Positions 35,651-44,198 of a stretch of DNA of 64,000 nucleotides are shown one piece after another; the first letter of the stretch is position 1, and each line of letters begins with the position of its first letter. The stretch is from the NCBI GenBank assembly GCA_028284765.1, contig JANQRA010000003.1:208500-272499 (forward strand), in the 5' to 3' direction. The DNA is from Acidimicrobiia bacterium. GTDB lineage: Bacteria > Actinomycetota > Acidimicrobiia > Spongiisociales > ZC4RG35. Position numbers and translations under genes: made by a program. The notes below the pieces were generated by a model, which was not told the DNA's origin, did not search any database, and was given only the letters and a program-made list of their open reading frames with translations.

Positions 35651-36388
35651 ATGAATATCGCTGACCTAGAAGGACGGACCTACGGGCCCAGGTCGTGGAC
35701 CGTGAACGCCGATGCTGTCGCCGCCTACGAGTCTTTGACCGGGGCAGACGGCAAAGGCTTCGCCCCACCTGGTTTCGCAGCTGCGGCGCTCTTTGCCGTG
35801 GCGCCTGAACTCTTGGCCGAGCTCTACGAGATGTCTGTGATCCACGGAGAGCAGTCGTTTGCATGGAACGGTCCAATCGAGATCGGTCATACCTATACCG
35901 TGACCGGGGAAGTGAGCCGGGTCCGGGAGCGAGGTGGTGTCCACTTTGTGACCTTCGAGGTCGAGGCCGGAGACGTTCTGACCGCTAAAGCCCTGTTTCT
36001 GGTGTCTGGCGACCAGCCCGCCGCAGGTTCCGCGGACGCAGGGGGAGTGGAGCCGGCTGTCGGCGATAAGGGTGGGCCGGAGGAAGGGCAACGCTCTGCC
36101 TCCAGGGCAGACCTGGTCCGCTATGCCGCTGCCACCAGAGACTGGAACCCGGTTCACTGGGACCACGAGGCCGCGACCGACGCAGGTTTCCCGGGTGTGG
36201 TGGTCCACGGTCTGCTTCAGGCCGGGTGGGCATTGGCAGCTTTCGACGGTGATCCAGCGTCGACCCGAATTCGCTTCCGCAACCCACTGAAACCGGCACA
36301 TCCGGTCGATGTGAAGGTCAATGGCAACAACGTGACCTTGTCCGACGTTGACACCGAGTATCTGACTGCCACCATCACGGTTGCGTGA
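35651..36388 (+). CDS. fused HadA/HadB-like (R)-hydratase with two hot-dog domains
   Basis: The 245-residue protein joins two hot-dog halves. Residues 1-125 resemble the FAS1-like dehydratase N-domain (HGEQSFAWNGPIEIGHTYTV, about 74-93). A Gly/Ala/Glu linker follows, and residues 145-245 carry the MaoC hydratase motif with RDWNPVHWDHEAATDAGFPG and VVHGLLQAGW. In mycobacteria hadA and hadB, which dehydrate 3-hydroxyacyl-ACP, follow rpmG, so both family and position agree. The hydratase catalytic Asp and His are present in the C-half. It overlaps the sigma-factor gene by 4 nt. Confidence 0.8.
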   Translation: MNIADLEGRTYGPRSWTVNADAVAAYESLTGADGKGFAPPGFAAAALFAVAPELLAELYEMSVIHGEQSFAWNGPIEIGHTYTVTGEVSRVRERGGVHFVTFEVEAGDVLTAKALFLVSGDQPAAGSADAGGVEPAVGDKGGPEEGQRSASRADLVRYAAATRDWNPVHWDHEAATDAGFPGVVVHGLLQAGWALAAFDGDPASTRIRFRNPLKPAHPVDVKVNGNNVTLSDVDTEYLTATITVA

Positions 36389-36963
36389 GTAACCCGTCAG
36401 ACCGATCCGAGGTCGAATCCGATAGAGAGCTGGAGTTGATCTCCAGAGCTCAGCAGGGCGATCGCTCTGCGTTTGCAGCGTTGGTGAGACTCCACCAGGA
36501 CGAGGTGTTCACGTTGGCCCGAAGACTTGTCGGTGACCCGCATCTGGCGTCAGATGTGGCCCAAGAGACGTTGATTCGCGCTTGGAAGTCGATTGGGCGT
36601 TTTCGTGGTGACGCCAAGCTCTCGACTTGGCTGTATCGCATAACCGTCAACACGGCCTGGACGCACAAAGAGCGGGCCAAGAAACATCGTGCAACTCCGA
36701 TCGATGACCACATCGAGCTCGCGGCACCTGACGGCGTGGACAGTCCTGAGTTCGTGGGCGAGGTGGTCGAGTTACGGGGTCGACTCAAATCCGCTCTCGA
36801 TCGATTGCCAGACGGTCAGAGGAATGTGGTTGTCATGAAGGACATCTACGGGTGGTCCCACGCCGAGATCGCCGAGGCGATGGACATTTCTGTGACCGCC
36901 GCCAAGGTTCGGCTCCACCGGGCGCGAGCGCGGCTTGCCCGAGACCTGGAGGAGTCGGCGTGA
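36385..36963 (+). CDS. ECF RNA polymerase sigma factor
   Basis: The 192-residue protein has region 2 (FAALVRLHQDEVFTLARRLV, DVAQETLIRAWKSIGRFRGD with the core-binding and -10 segments, LSTWLYRITVNTAW) and region 4 (LDRLPDGQRNVVVMKDIYGWSHAEIAEAMDIS). It is an SigE/RpoE-like ECF factor. GTG overlaps the upstream stop, and the anti-sigma-like gene follows with a 4-nt overlap, the usual sigma/anti-sigma arrangement. Confidence 0.92.
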   Translation: MSNPSDRSEVESDRELELISRAQQGDRSAFAALVRLHQDEVFTLARRLVGDPHLASDVAQETLIRAWKSIGRFRGDAKLSTWLYRITVNTAWTHKERAKKHRATPIDDHIELAAPDGVDSPEFVGEVVELRGRLKSALDRLPDGQRNVVVMKDIYGWSHAEIAEAMDISVTAAKVRLHRARARLARDLEESA

Positions 36964-37289
36964 GCGTGGTGTGTGAGATGGCCGCACCGTTTGTGGCGAA
37001 CTCGGCCGTTGAGAACTCGGACGTGGCTCGACCTTTCCGGAGTCACGCCACAACCTGTCTCAAGTGTCAGGCGCGTCACGCTGCGATGGCGCGGACGGCA
37101 CGTGAACTGACGGCGCTGGCGGGTGAGACCGCCGTAGCCCCTGCCGATCTGGAATGGCGCGTGATGTCCTCACTGGAAGGCGAACTCGCGGTGGAAAGGA
37201 CATGGCGGAAGCCAGTCGCGTGGGTTGCAGCAGTTGCGTCAATGGCCGCTGCGGTTGTCTTCTGGAGGATCAGGCCGAAAGGAGCTTGA
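36960..37289 (+). CDS. zinc-finger-like anti-sigma factor with one membrane helix
   Basis: The GTG at 36960 (GTGA overlap) gives 109 residues. His29, Cys33 and Cys36 in SHATTCLKC form the H-x3-C-x2-C core of zinc-containing anti-sigma factors. A single helix at about 87-103 (VAWVAAVASMAAAVVFW) anchors it, with almost nothing outside the cell. It should hold the adjacent sigma factor at the membrane. The start and role follow from the overlap and motif. Confidence 0.75.
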   Translation: MSVVCEMAAPFVANSAVENSDVARPFRSHATTCLKCQARHAAMARTARELTALAGETAVAPADLEWRVMSSLEGELAVERTWRKPVAWVAAVASMAAAVVFWRIRPKGA

Positions 37290-37296
37290 CAACTAG

Positions 37297-37334
37297 ATAC
37301 TCAGTATGCATACTCCGTGACTAAATACGGAGTA
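37297..37334 (+). promoter_or_regulatory. palindromic operator in front of the PadR gene
   Basis: ATACT-C-AGTAT (37297-37307) overlaps AGTAT-GC-ATACT (37303-37314), and TACTCCGT (37311-37318) pairs with ACGGAGTA (37327-37334) across 8 nt. These overlapping dyads end 4 nt before the TTG start and are the likely PadR binding site. Confidence 0.7.
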
Positions 37335-37338
37335 ACTA

Positions 37339-37842
37339 TTGGGTATCAAAGAAGGTCTTCTCGCACTCCTGGCCGACGGCCCCCGTCATGGCTACCAGCT
37401 CAAGGTCGATCTAGAAACGGCAACGGCTGACGCCATTCCCGTGAATGTCGGACAGGTTTACAGCACCCTGCAGCGCCTCGAACGCGATGGTCTTGTTTCC
37501 AAGGGTGGGGTGGATGATGAGGGGCGCGACGTCTACGAGATCACCGCTCCAGGAGGTGATGTCTTGCGCGATTGGCTCAACAGTCCCGTCGACCTGGCGG
37601 CTGCCGGCCGGGACGAGATCTCGATGAAGGTTCTGATCGCGATCTTCACCGGAGGCCTGGATCCCAAGGCAGTGATTGAGGGTCAGCGGACAGCAACTAT
37701 GGGACTGCTGCAGGATCTGACCCGTTTCAGGGCAGAGGAGGAGGATGCCGATGTCGCATGGCATCTTCATCTCGACAGGTTGATCTATTCCGCTGAAGCC
37801 GAGCTCAAGTGGCTCGACCGCGTCGAGGAGCGTGTTCGGTGA
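37339..37842 (+). CDS. PadR-family transcriptional regulator
   Basis: The 167-residue protein begins at a TTG. Residues 1-75 form the winged helix (EGLLALLADGPRHGYQLKVDLE, VNVGQVYSTLQRLERDGLV, VYEITAPGGDVLRDWL) and the C-terminal half is the helical dimerisation domain of the Vir type. PadR proteins repress efflux or detoxification genes and are released by drugs or phenolics. It overlaps the ABC ATPase gene by 4 nt, so it probably controls that exporter and itself through the dyads upstream. Confidence 0.9.
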   Translation: MGIKEGLLALLADGPRHGYQLKVDLETATADAIPVNVGQVYSTLQRLERDGLVSKGGVDDEGRDVYEITAPGGDVLRDWLNSPVDLAAAGRDEISMKVLIAIFTGGLDPKAVIEGQRTATMGLLQDLTRFRAEEEDADVAWHLHLDRLIYSAEAELKWLDRVEERVR

Positions 37843-38555
37843 GCGAACCAGTCTTGAAGATGCGGCGTATCGGAAAGACCCATGGCAAAGGTGCGCAACG
37901 AGTCGACGCTCTGGTGGACGTCAACCTCGATGTCGCCGCAGGCGAGTTCGTCGCCATCACCGGTCGAAGCGGGTCAGGCAAGACGACTTTGCTCAACATC
38001 GCCGGAGCTCTGGATGAGCCGACTACCGGGAACGTCTCGGTTGTTGGTCACGACCTCGGAGACCTTTCGAACAAAGAGCTGGCCCGAACTCGACGTGTCG
38101 CCGTTGGATACGTGTTCCAACAGTTCAACTTGCTCCCGGCACTCACCGCGGCCGAGAACATCTCGCTTCCACTGGAGCTCGACGGCATGACGACCGCAGA
38201 AGCACGGGAGTTGGCCGAGGTGGCGCTGAGTGAGGTGGGTCTCGACGGGATGGGCGATCGATATCCCGATCAGCTGTCGGGTGGTGAGCAGCAACGCGTT
38301 GCCATCGCCCGGGGCCTCGTGGGTCCGCGTTCACTGCTGCTTGCAGACGAGCCGACGGGAGCTCTGGATGAAGCCACCGGCGAGTCGGTGCTCAAGCTTT
38401 TGCGTGAGCGTTGTGAAGCCGGTGCGTCCGCCTTGATGGTCACTCATGAGCCCGCGTTTGCCGCTTGGGCCGATCGCGTCGTGCGACTTCGGGACGGCCA
38501 GATCGAGGAGATTTCCGTCAGGTCGTTCGCCACTTCAAACGCGGATCTCTTCTGA
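37839..38555 (+). CDS. MacB/LolD-type ABC transporter ATP-binding protein
   Basis: From the GTG at 37839 the ATPase is 238 residues, with Walker [13 protein letters not shown], the Q-loop [13 protein letters not shown] typical of the MacB/LolD group, signature [15 protein letters not shown] and Walker [13 protein letters not shown]. It pairs with the FtsX-like permease whose ATG overlaps its stop by one base. Such systems push lipids, peptides or drugs mechanically rather than by alternating access. PadR control suggests drug or stress export. Confidence 0.93.
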   Translation: MSEPVLKMRRIGKTHGKGAQRVDALVDVNLDVAAGEFVAITGRSGSGKTTLLNIAGALDEPTTGNVSVVGHDLGDLSNKELARTRRVAVGYVFQQFNLLPALTAAENISLPLELDGMTTAEARELAEVALSEVGLDGMGDRYPDQLSGGEQQRVAIARGLVGPRSLLLADEPTGALDEATGESVLKLLRERCEAGASALMVTHEPAFAAWADRVVRLRDGQIEEISVRSFATSNADLF

Positions 38556-41227
38556 TGAGTGGACGTCGTGTCGCACTAGGCGTGGCGTTCAAGAACGCTC
38601 GACGTAACAAGAAGAGGACCTTCTATCTGGTGTTGCTGATCGCTGTCCCGGTGATGGTGGCGGTTGTGACCTCAGCGGTGGTCCGCCTGGGACACATTTC
38701 GGTTGAGGAGCACACGGCGTATCAATTCGGAGGCACCAATGTCCTGCTGTTCACTCGGGACCTGCCACCCGATGCCGAATCGTGGCTTGAGAGCGAGATC
38801 GAACGTCTGGCTCCGGGATCCCAGCGGCTCGCCTACCGCGACAACTGGATGCGTTTCACCTCGGACGCGGGTGGTCAGGTCCTCGACCTAGATCTATCGG
38901 ACCCGCTCGCTGAAGGTCAACTCACCCTCGCCGAAGGTCGTGTTCCATTTGAGCGCGATGAGACCGTGATTACCGAGCATGCCGCATCCCTGCTCGACGT
39001 CAGCATCGGTGACACCGTCGAGCTGGGACGTCGGCAGAAAGCAACGTTCGAGGTAGTGGGTCTGACCTCGCATCCGGTTCTGTGGCGCATCAACAGCGCG
39101 GTGGTGACCACAGAAGGCTTCGATCGCGTCTTTCCAAGCACGTTCCAGGAGACCGTGTTGCTTGCTGTTCCCGATGACATGGTGTTTACGGAGAGCCTCG
39201 GGAGATCGTGGGATGAAGCTCGCTTCCAGTTCTATCCGGGTGATGTGGAATGGCCCAAGCCCGAAGAGCTCTGGTTTGTTCCCGATGAGTACTGGCCGCA
39301 TCTGAGCGACGACCAGATCGCAGAAGCCATCCGCCAGTCGCTCGGAGGAACCGCTCCCGCCGCCGCCGAGGAGTACATCTACTCGTTGGGAATCGAGATC
39401 CAAGAGCCGATTCCCAACCTCCACGCGGAGAGCAGGTCACAGCAGCTACTTTGGAACAACGAGAGCCTTGTCCAACAAGGACCGGTGGTCGGCACGGGTG
39501 TGGCAGCTCTGATTCTCGCGGAGGTGGGCTTCATCGCAGCGGCCGCCTTCGCCACTGGTGCCCGCCGTCGACTCCGTGAGATCGGATTGATGAGCGCCAA
39601 CGGTGCGGATGTGCGACACGTGCGCGCTTCGGTTCTTGGCGAGGGACTTGTCGTGGGCGTGGCCGGCGGGATGTTCGGATCGATGCTCGCCTTCTTCTTG
39701 ATGGTCCTGGGGCGGCCTGTTGTGCAGCGATTCGTGGAGAGGAGAATCGACGACTTTCCGTTCACCATCGCTGACATGGCTGGACCACTTGTCGTTGCCG
39801 TTCTGGCGTGCATTCTTGCGGCTTGGCTTCCGTCGCGGACCATCTCAGCGGTGCCGACACTCACCGCTCTCCAGGGTCGTATGCCGGTCACCGCTCCCAA
39901 AACTTGGGTCCTGCCGGTCGGGTTTGGTTTCGCCGGTTTGGGCTCGCTGCTGCTTGGCGTCGGATTGGCAAGCCAATCGACCCGGGGAGGCGCGGTCGCT
40001 GTCTTTGGAGCGGTCCTGATGATCGGGGGAGTGGCGATGCTGGCCGGACCGCTGGTGGCATGGATCGCCGAACACGCCGATCGATTCTCAGTGACGCCCC
40101 GCATAGTCCTCCGTGACTCGGGAAGGCAGCGAGGGAAGGCTGCAGCAGCAGTTGCGGCGACGATGGTCATACTCATGGCGCCCGTTGCTGCCTTGGCCAC
40201 CAATGCACAGTATGAAGCTCTTGAGCTGACCGATGGCCTTCGGTCCGACCACCCGCAGATGGTCGTCTCGGGTGGCTTCGATGAAGATGTGGGCGACGTG
40301 GACCTGACAACTGAAGACATCTCACAAATCAGAGCCGCCATGCCAGACGCCAAAGTCGCAGCTTTTGACGTACTTGGAGTGGTGGCTGAGCTCCCAGGGC
40401 ACCTGGAAGCCAAGCTGCGAACTGATGTAGACGATTTCATCGAACCACCTCGATGGCAGGTGGCAATAGTCAACGACGAGCTGAAGCAATTGCTAGCCGA
40501 TCCTCGTGTCGACGAGATGCTCGAACGCGATGGAGTGATGCTGATTGGAGTGTCAGAGCGTCAATCGACCATCAGTCTCGATGGAGCGTCGGTGAGTGTC
40601 AGCGAGGTGCCGATCGGAGTAGCGCGCTACTCGTTTCCTCGGGTGATCGTGACCGAAGACTATGCGGACCGGTTCGGAGACACGCTCAGGCGACCAATGG
40701 CAGTGATTCAGGTGGAACAGACGCTTGCTGAGTCCCTTTTCGGCTCTCCGTTCGAGCCCCTGTGGGTTTCGGACCTTCACCTACAACTCTCAGGCGGCCG
40801 CGGTGGGTCGCCGCAGGTTGTGGTCGCAATCACCTTCCTCCTGACGACGATCGTAGTGTTGATTGTGGTTGCCACCATTACTGCGTTGTCGGCGGCGGAA
40901 GGAGACCGTGATTTGGAGACCATCGTCGCGGTGGGGGCAACGAACGCCATTCGAAGAAAGTACTTGGGACTCCAGTCCGGTATTCATACCTTTCTGGGCG
41001 CTCTCCTGTCGGTGCCGCTGACACTCCTGGTCATGTGGACCGTCTACTCCGCCGGCAATACCGCCTACATCCAGGCCCGAAACTTCGCTATCTGGGATTC
41101 GTCGCAGCTGTTCATCCCGTGGAACTGGATTGCTCTGCTTTTGGTTGGACTGCCGCTGGTTATCGGTCTGATCACCTTTCTCGGCGTCCGCTCGGCACCG
41201 ACGACGCCGCCCAGGAGGGCGACCTAG
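38555..41227 (+). CDS. FtsX-like ABC transporter permease
   Basis: The 890-residue permease has the two-module FtsX layout: a helix at about 24-44, a large outer domain to about 320, three helices near 330-450 with ALILAEVGFIAAAAFATGARRRLREIGLMSANGA, another block of helices near 455-560, a second outer domain and a final three helices ending GLITFLGVRSAP. The ATG at 38555 is preferred over in-frame starts inside the ATPase gene. It ends 3 nt from the convergent selenoprotein gene. Confidence 0.88.
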   Translation: MSGRRVALGVAFKNARRNKKRTFYLVLLIAVPVMVAVVTSAVVRLGHISVEEHTAYQFGGTNVLLFTRDLPPDAESWLESEIERLAPGSQRLAYRDNWMRFTSDAGGQVLDLDLSDPLAEGQLTLAEGRVPFERDETVITEHAASLLDVSIGDTVELGRRQKATFEVVGLTSHPVLWRINSAVVTTEGFDRVFPSTFQETVLLAVPDDMVFTESLGRSWDEARFQFYPGDVEWPKPEELWFVPDEYWPHLSDDQIAEAIRQSLGGTAPAAAEEYIYSLGIEIQEPIPNLHAESRSQQLLWNNESLVQQGPVVGTGVAALILAEVGFIAAAAFATGARRRLREIGLMSANGADVRHVRASVLGEGLVVGVAGGMFGSMLAFFLMVLGRPVVQRFVERRIDDFPFTIADMAGPLVVAVLACILAAWLPSRTISAVPTLTALQGRMPVTAPKTWVLPVGFGFAGLGSLLLGVGLASQSTRGGAVAVFGAVLMIGGVAMLAGPLVAWIAEHADRFSVTPRIVLRDSGRQRGKAAAAVAATMVILMAPVAALATNAQYEALELTDGLRSDHPQMVVSGGFDEDVGDVDLTTEDISQIRAAMPDAKVAAFDVLGVVAELPGHLEAKLRTDVDDFIEPPRWQVAIVNDELKQLLADPRVDEMLERDGVMLIGVSERQSTISLDGASVSVSEVPIGVARYSFPRVIVTEDYADRFGDTLRRPMAVIQVEQTLAESLFGSPFEPLWVSDLHLQLSGGRGGSPQVVVAITFLLTTIVVLIVVATITALSAAEGDRDLETIVAVGATNAIRRKYLGLQSGIHTFLGALLSVPLTLLVMWTVYSAGNTAYIQARNFAIWDSSQLFIPWNWIALLLVGLPLVIGLITFLGVRSAPTTPPRRAT

Positions 41228-41230
41228 ACC

Positions 41231-41497
41231 TCAGTCGTGGGCGTACTTGGTGACGCCCTCCCCGTACTTCTCCTCGAATAGCCTTGCTACCTCGCCTTCT
41301 TCGGCGTGTCGGCCGGTCTCTTTCTTCGAGTAGAGCATTTCGCCGTCGACAACGACATCGAAGACCCCGCTAGAGCCTTGGATGAGGGTCGTTGACTCAA
41401 CGACGTGCTGGTAGTCATGCAGTATCCCGTTGACCGCGCTCACGGCGCGGGGGAGATAGTTTCAAGGAACGCAGTAGGTGATCTCGATCTTGTGCAT
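41231..41497 (-). CDS. SelW/Rdx-family selenoprotein (CxxU), read through an in-frame UGA
   Basis: From the ATG at 41495-41497 the frame reads MHKIEITYCVP, then TGA at 41462-41464, then NYLPRAVSAVNG and on to KYAHD, 88 residues with Sec at 12. SelW/Rdx thioredoxin-fold proteins have exactly C-x-x-C/U at this point, with Y before and NYLPRA-like residues after, and the VFDVVVDGEMLYSKKETGR segment is the second family signature. So the UGA replaces the second redox Cys. An ordinary gene caller would start at a GTG at 41443 and lose the active site. A SECIS-like hairpin follows the UGA. It lies 28 nt after a cupredoxin gene. A broken gene is the alternative, but nothing else is damaged. Confidence 0.88.
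41434..41464 (-). promoter_or_regulatory. UGA selenocysteine codon and SECIS-like hairpin of the SelW-like gene
   Basis: The UGA is at 41462-41464 on the minus strand. After 11 nt, CCGCGC (41450-41445) pairs with GCGCGG (41439-41434) around CGTGA. Spacing, a short stem and a G at the second loop position fit bacterial SECIS elements recognised by SelB. Confidence 0.75.
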
Positions 41498-41525
41498 GGC
41501 TGAAACGATAGCCCTGCTCATCTGT

Positions 41526-42035
41526 TCAAGCTTCGAGGACGACAACCTTGACCGATCCGAGGACGTGGGCCGAGCAGATGCCTATCGACTCACCCGACTC
41601 CGAGAATCGTTGCCGGAGGCTTTCGCCCTCACCGACGGTGAATGGGCCAACGAAGTGCAGTTGGTCATCGTCGTTGACGATCTCGATCGTCTCACCAACT
41701 CGAACTTCTAAGACCTCGGGCAGGATGTTGATCTCTTCTCCAGCTTCGATCGATGCGCCGGCTCCCGCAGGAATGACGAATTGGTGGTCTGCTTCGCCGG
41801 AGGAGTCATCGTCGACCGACAGACTTCCAACTGGGCCCCACCAAACGAACGACACCGGCCCGTCTGCTTTGATCTCACCGGTGTCTCCACCGCTCAGTGC
41901 TCCTGGCACGGTGGCAAGGGTTGGGACAGATTGAGTCTCGGCGTCTCCCCGGCTCCATGTCAGGGCGGCTGCCACGACCAGGACTGTCAGCAGGGCGGCG
42001 AAAACGACGATTGTTCGGCGATGGGCGGTGATCAT
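41526..42035 (-). CDS. membrane-anchored cupredoxin-like protein
   Basis: The 169-residue protein has an N-terminal anchor (VVFAALLTVLVVAAALTW, about 10-27), an acidic linker and a C-terminal cupredoxin half: VLEVRVGETIEIVNDDDQLHFVG with His127, and GICSAHVLG with Cys154 and His157. The fourth, axial Met of plastocyanin-type sites is not where expected, so a His-Cys-His site with another axial ligand or none is inferred. It probably handles electrons or copper outside the membrane. The SelW-like gene follows by 28 nt, so the two are likely one transcript. Confidence 0.72.
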   Translation of the reverse strand: MITAHRRTIVVFAALLTVLVVAAALTWSRGDAETQSVPTLATVPGALSGGDTGEIKADGPVSFVWWGPVGSLSVDDDSSGEADHQFVIPAGAGASIEAGEEINILPEVLEVRVGETIEIVNDDDQLHFVGPFTVGEGESLRQRFSESGESIGICSAHVLGSVKVVVLEA

Positions 42036-42149
42036 CTACTCATCTCGGGCGGTGTTAGATAGATCGGTAGCTTCCCGGGCCTCTTGAGATGAAGGAATCT
42101 ACGTGGCCCTTCGTGGTCAGCGTAGGTCTGAGTCCGTCATACTGAGACC

Positions 42150-44153
42150 ATGCTGGTCGGGACCGTTGAGTTCACTCTTTTCGCCTTGCTCGTCGTGATC
42201 CTCGCCGGACCGATGATCGCGGAGCGGTTTCGTATCCCTGGACTGCTGGGACTCATCTTCTTCGGGATGGCGCTTGGCCCCAACGTTCTCGGCTGGTTGG
42301 GCCGGGTCGGATTGGTCGAAGACCTGGGGACCATCGGGATTATCTATCTGATGTTCCTCGCTGGGCTTTCTTTCAATCTCAAGTCGTTCTCTGAGAGTCG
42401 TAGATCAGCGATCACCTTCGGGCTGCTCGGCTTTGGTGTTCCTTTCGTGCTCAGCCTGTGGGTGGGCGTTGACTTCCTCGATCAGGAGCTGGCGTCGGCC
42501 GCCTTGATCGGGGCCATGTGGGCTTCGAACACCCTCGTTGCCTACCCCGATGTGCGATCGGCAGGCTTGTCGGAGACTCGCTCGGTGTCGGCCTCTGTAT
42601 CGGCAGGTGTCGTAGCCGACCTTCTGTCGCTCCTGATCCTCGCGGTGGTCACATCGCAGGCGGTCATCGAGTCATCCTTCGTGGAGGAGATCCTTGGTCG
42701 GGCCGAGCCTCAGGGGCAGCGGCTTTCCCTGATCGTGTCGATTCCTCTGCTGATCGGATTCACGCTATGGGCCCTTCCTCGTATCGCGACATGGTTCTAC
42801 GTGAAGGTCGGTCACTCACGGGTCCAACGACTCCTGTTCTCGTTGTCCGGCATGGCGGGTGGTGCAGCGCTTGCAGTTGCCGGAGGCCTTGAGGGAATCA
42901 TCGGTGCGTTCCTCGCCGGTCTCGGCCTCAATCAGAGAGTCCCGGCAGGGAGCGAGCTGATGGATCGAATCGACTTCGTCGGCTCCACGATCTTCATCCC
43001 GGCGTTCCTCGTGTCGATTGGCCTCACCATCGATCCGGCTGCCTTCTTCGACATCGAGACCGTGGCGCTCGGGCTGATTTTCACGGGCCTGGTGGTTGTT
43101 GGAAAGACGATCGGAGTTGGTGTCGCCGGTCTCATCAGTCGCTATTCGATCGTGGAGATCGGGCTGATGGCTTCACTCAGCTTCGGTCAGGCGGCGTCCA
43201 CGCTGGCCATCGCCCAGGTCGGTCTTGGTCTCGGCTTCTTCGGTCAGGACGTGGTCAACGGAGCGATTTTCGCCATCGTCGCTACCGCCTTGATCACTGC
43301 AATCTCAACGAGGTTCTTCATCAATCGGATGCCGAAGCCGGAGAAGCCGCCAGCATCACTTGGAGAGCGGATCCTCGTCGACGCTCGGGCGACCGAATCG
43401 GACCTCGATCTGGTCATGGATTTCGCCGGAGGTCTGGCCCATCTTGACGGAGGCGTGTTGATTCCGTTTGCGGTCCACGAATCTGGAGGACTCGACGTGG
43501 CCCGAAGCAACATCGAGTCTGCGGAAGAAGCAGCGGCTCACGCCGGCCATGATGCGGAGGGCGTTGTCAGGGTCTCAGGTTCCTTTGCGACGGGGACGGC
43601 CGAGCTGATGCTGGAAACCGACGCAACCTTGTGCGTCCTGCCCTGGACCAGGGGACAGTTCGGATCGAGCTATGTGTTTGGTTCGGCTTTGGATTCGATT
43701 GGATCGATGAGTCCGATTCCAATTGCCGCCGTTCAGATCCTCAGACCGTGGACGCGAGTGGTGATTGTGATCGGTGAGAACAGGATCGACTGGCATCGAG
43801 AGGACGCCGACCTGGCTTTGGAGGTTGGGCGGAGTGCGGTTCGATCCGAAGAAGGGGGAGCGATCGTATTCGCACGCGACACGAGTCCGTTCATCAGCGA
43901 ACTGACCGAAGATCAAGGCTTCGACATCCGAACCGGCAAGCTGAGCGTCGAGTCACTCAACAACATGCTCGAGCCAGACGATCTGTTGGTTGTCCCTGCC
44001 TATGTCCTCTACGGAGCATCCACGCCAGACCGGCTGCGGCTGAGTAGAGCGGCCACTGGTCGGAATGTTGCGCTGGTGGCCGGTCCCCGCCGAATGATCA
44101 TCGGCAAGGGGGAAACCCGACGGATGGAGCGTCTGGTCGGACCTCGGACCTGA
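42150..44153 (+). CDS. Kef/CPA2-type cation:proton antiporter with C-terminal soluble domain
   Basis: The 667-residue protein has about twelve membrane helices up to residue 395, including VVILAGPMIAERFRIPGLLGLIFFGMALGPNVLG and GLSFNLKSF, typical of CPA2 exchangers. The last 270 residues are soluble and include two stretches resembling universal stress protein folds (ILVDARATESDLDLVMDFAG and VVIVIGENRIDWHRED). These could bind a nucleotide and gate transport. It exchanges Na+ or K+ for H+. It lies divergent from the cupredoxin-SelW pair. Confidence 0.88.
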   Translation: MLVGTVEFTLFALLVVILAGPMIAERFRIPGLLGLIFFGMALGPNVLGWLGRVGLVEDLGTIGIIYLMFLAGLSFNLKSFSESRRSAITFGLLGFGVPFVLSLWVGVDFLDQELASAALIGAMWASNTLVAYPDVRSAGLSETRSVSASVSAGVVADLLSLLILAVVTSQAVIESSFVEEILGRAEPQGQRLSLIVSIPLLIGFTLWALPRIATWFYVKVGHSRVQRLLFSLSGMAGGAALAVAGGLEGIIGAFLAGLGLNQRVPAGSELMDRIDFVGSTIFIPAFLVSIGLTIDPAAFFDIETVALGLIFTGLVVVGKTIGVGVAGLISRYSIVEIGLMASLSFGQAASTLAIAQVGLGLGFFGQDVVNGAIFAIVATALITAISTRFFINRMPKPEKPPASLGERILVDARATESDLDLVMDFAGGLAHLDGGVLIPFAVHESGGLDVARSNIESAEEAAAHAGHDAEGVVRVSGSFATGTAELMLETDATLCVLPWTRGQFGSSYVFGSALDSIGSMSPIPIAAVQILRPWTRVVIVIGENRIDWHREDADLALEVGRSAVRSEEGGAIVFARDTSPFISELTEDQGFDIRTGKLSVESLNNMLEPDDLLVVPAYVLYGASTPDRLRLSRAATGRNVALVAGPRRMIIGKGETRRMERLVGPRT

Positions 44154-44198
44154 AATCCTCGCTCGGATCGGAATACTCCAGGCCTTCCGGTAGCTTCA

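Noticed and set aside
34785-35876. 363-codon minus-strand frame over tuf and rpmG
   Set aside because: It is antisense to tuf and rpmG, crosses the terminator and resembles no family.
39379-40473. 364-codon minus-strand frame in the FtsX-like permease gene
   Set aside because: Low-complexity Ser/Thr/Pro composition opposite a convincing membrane protein; a frame shadow.
41231-41443. Treating the SelW-like gene as a 70-residue protein starting at a GTG
   Set aside because: This would remove the first strand and the CxxU active site; the upstream ATG frame restores the whole family fold through UGA.
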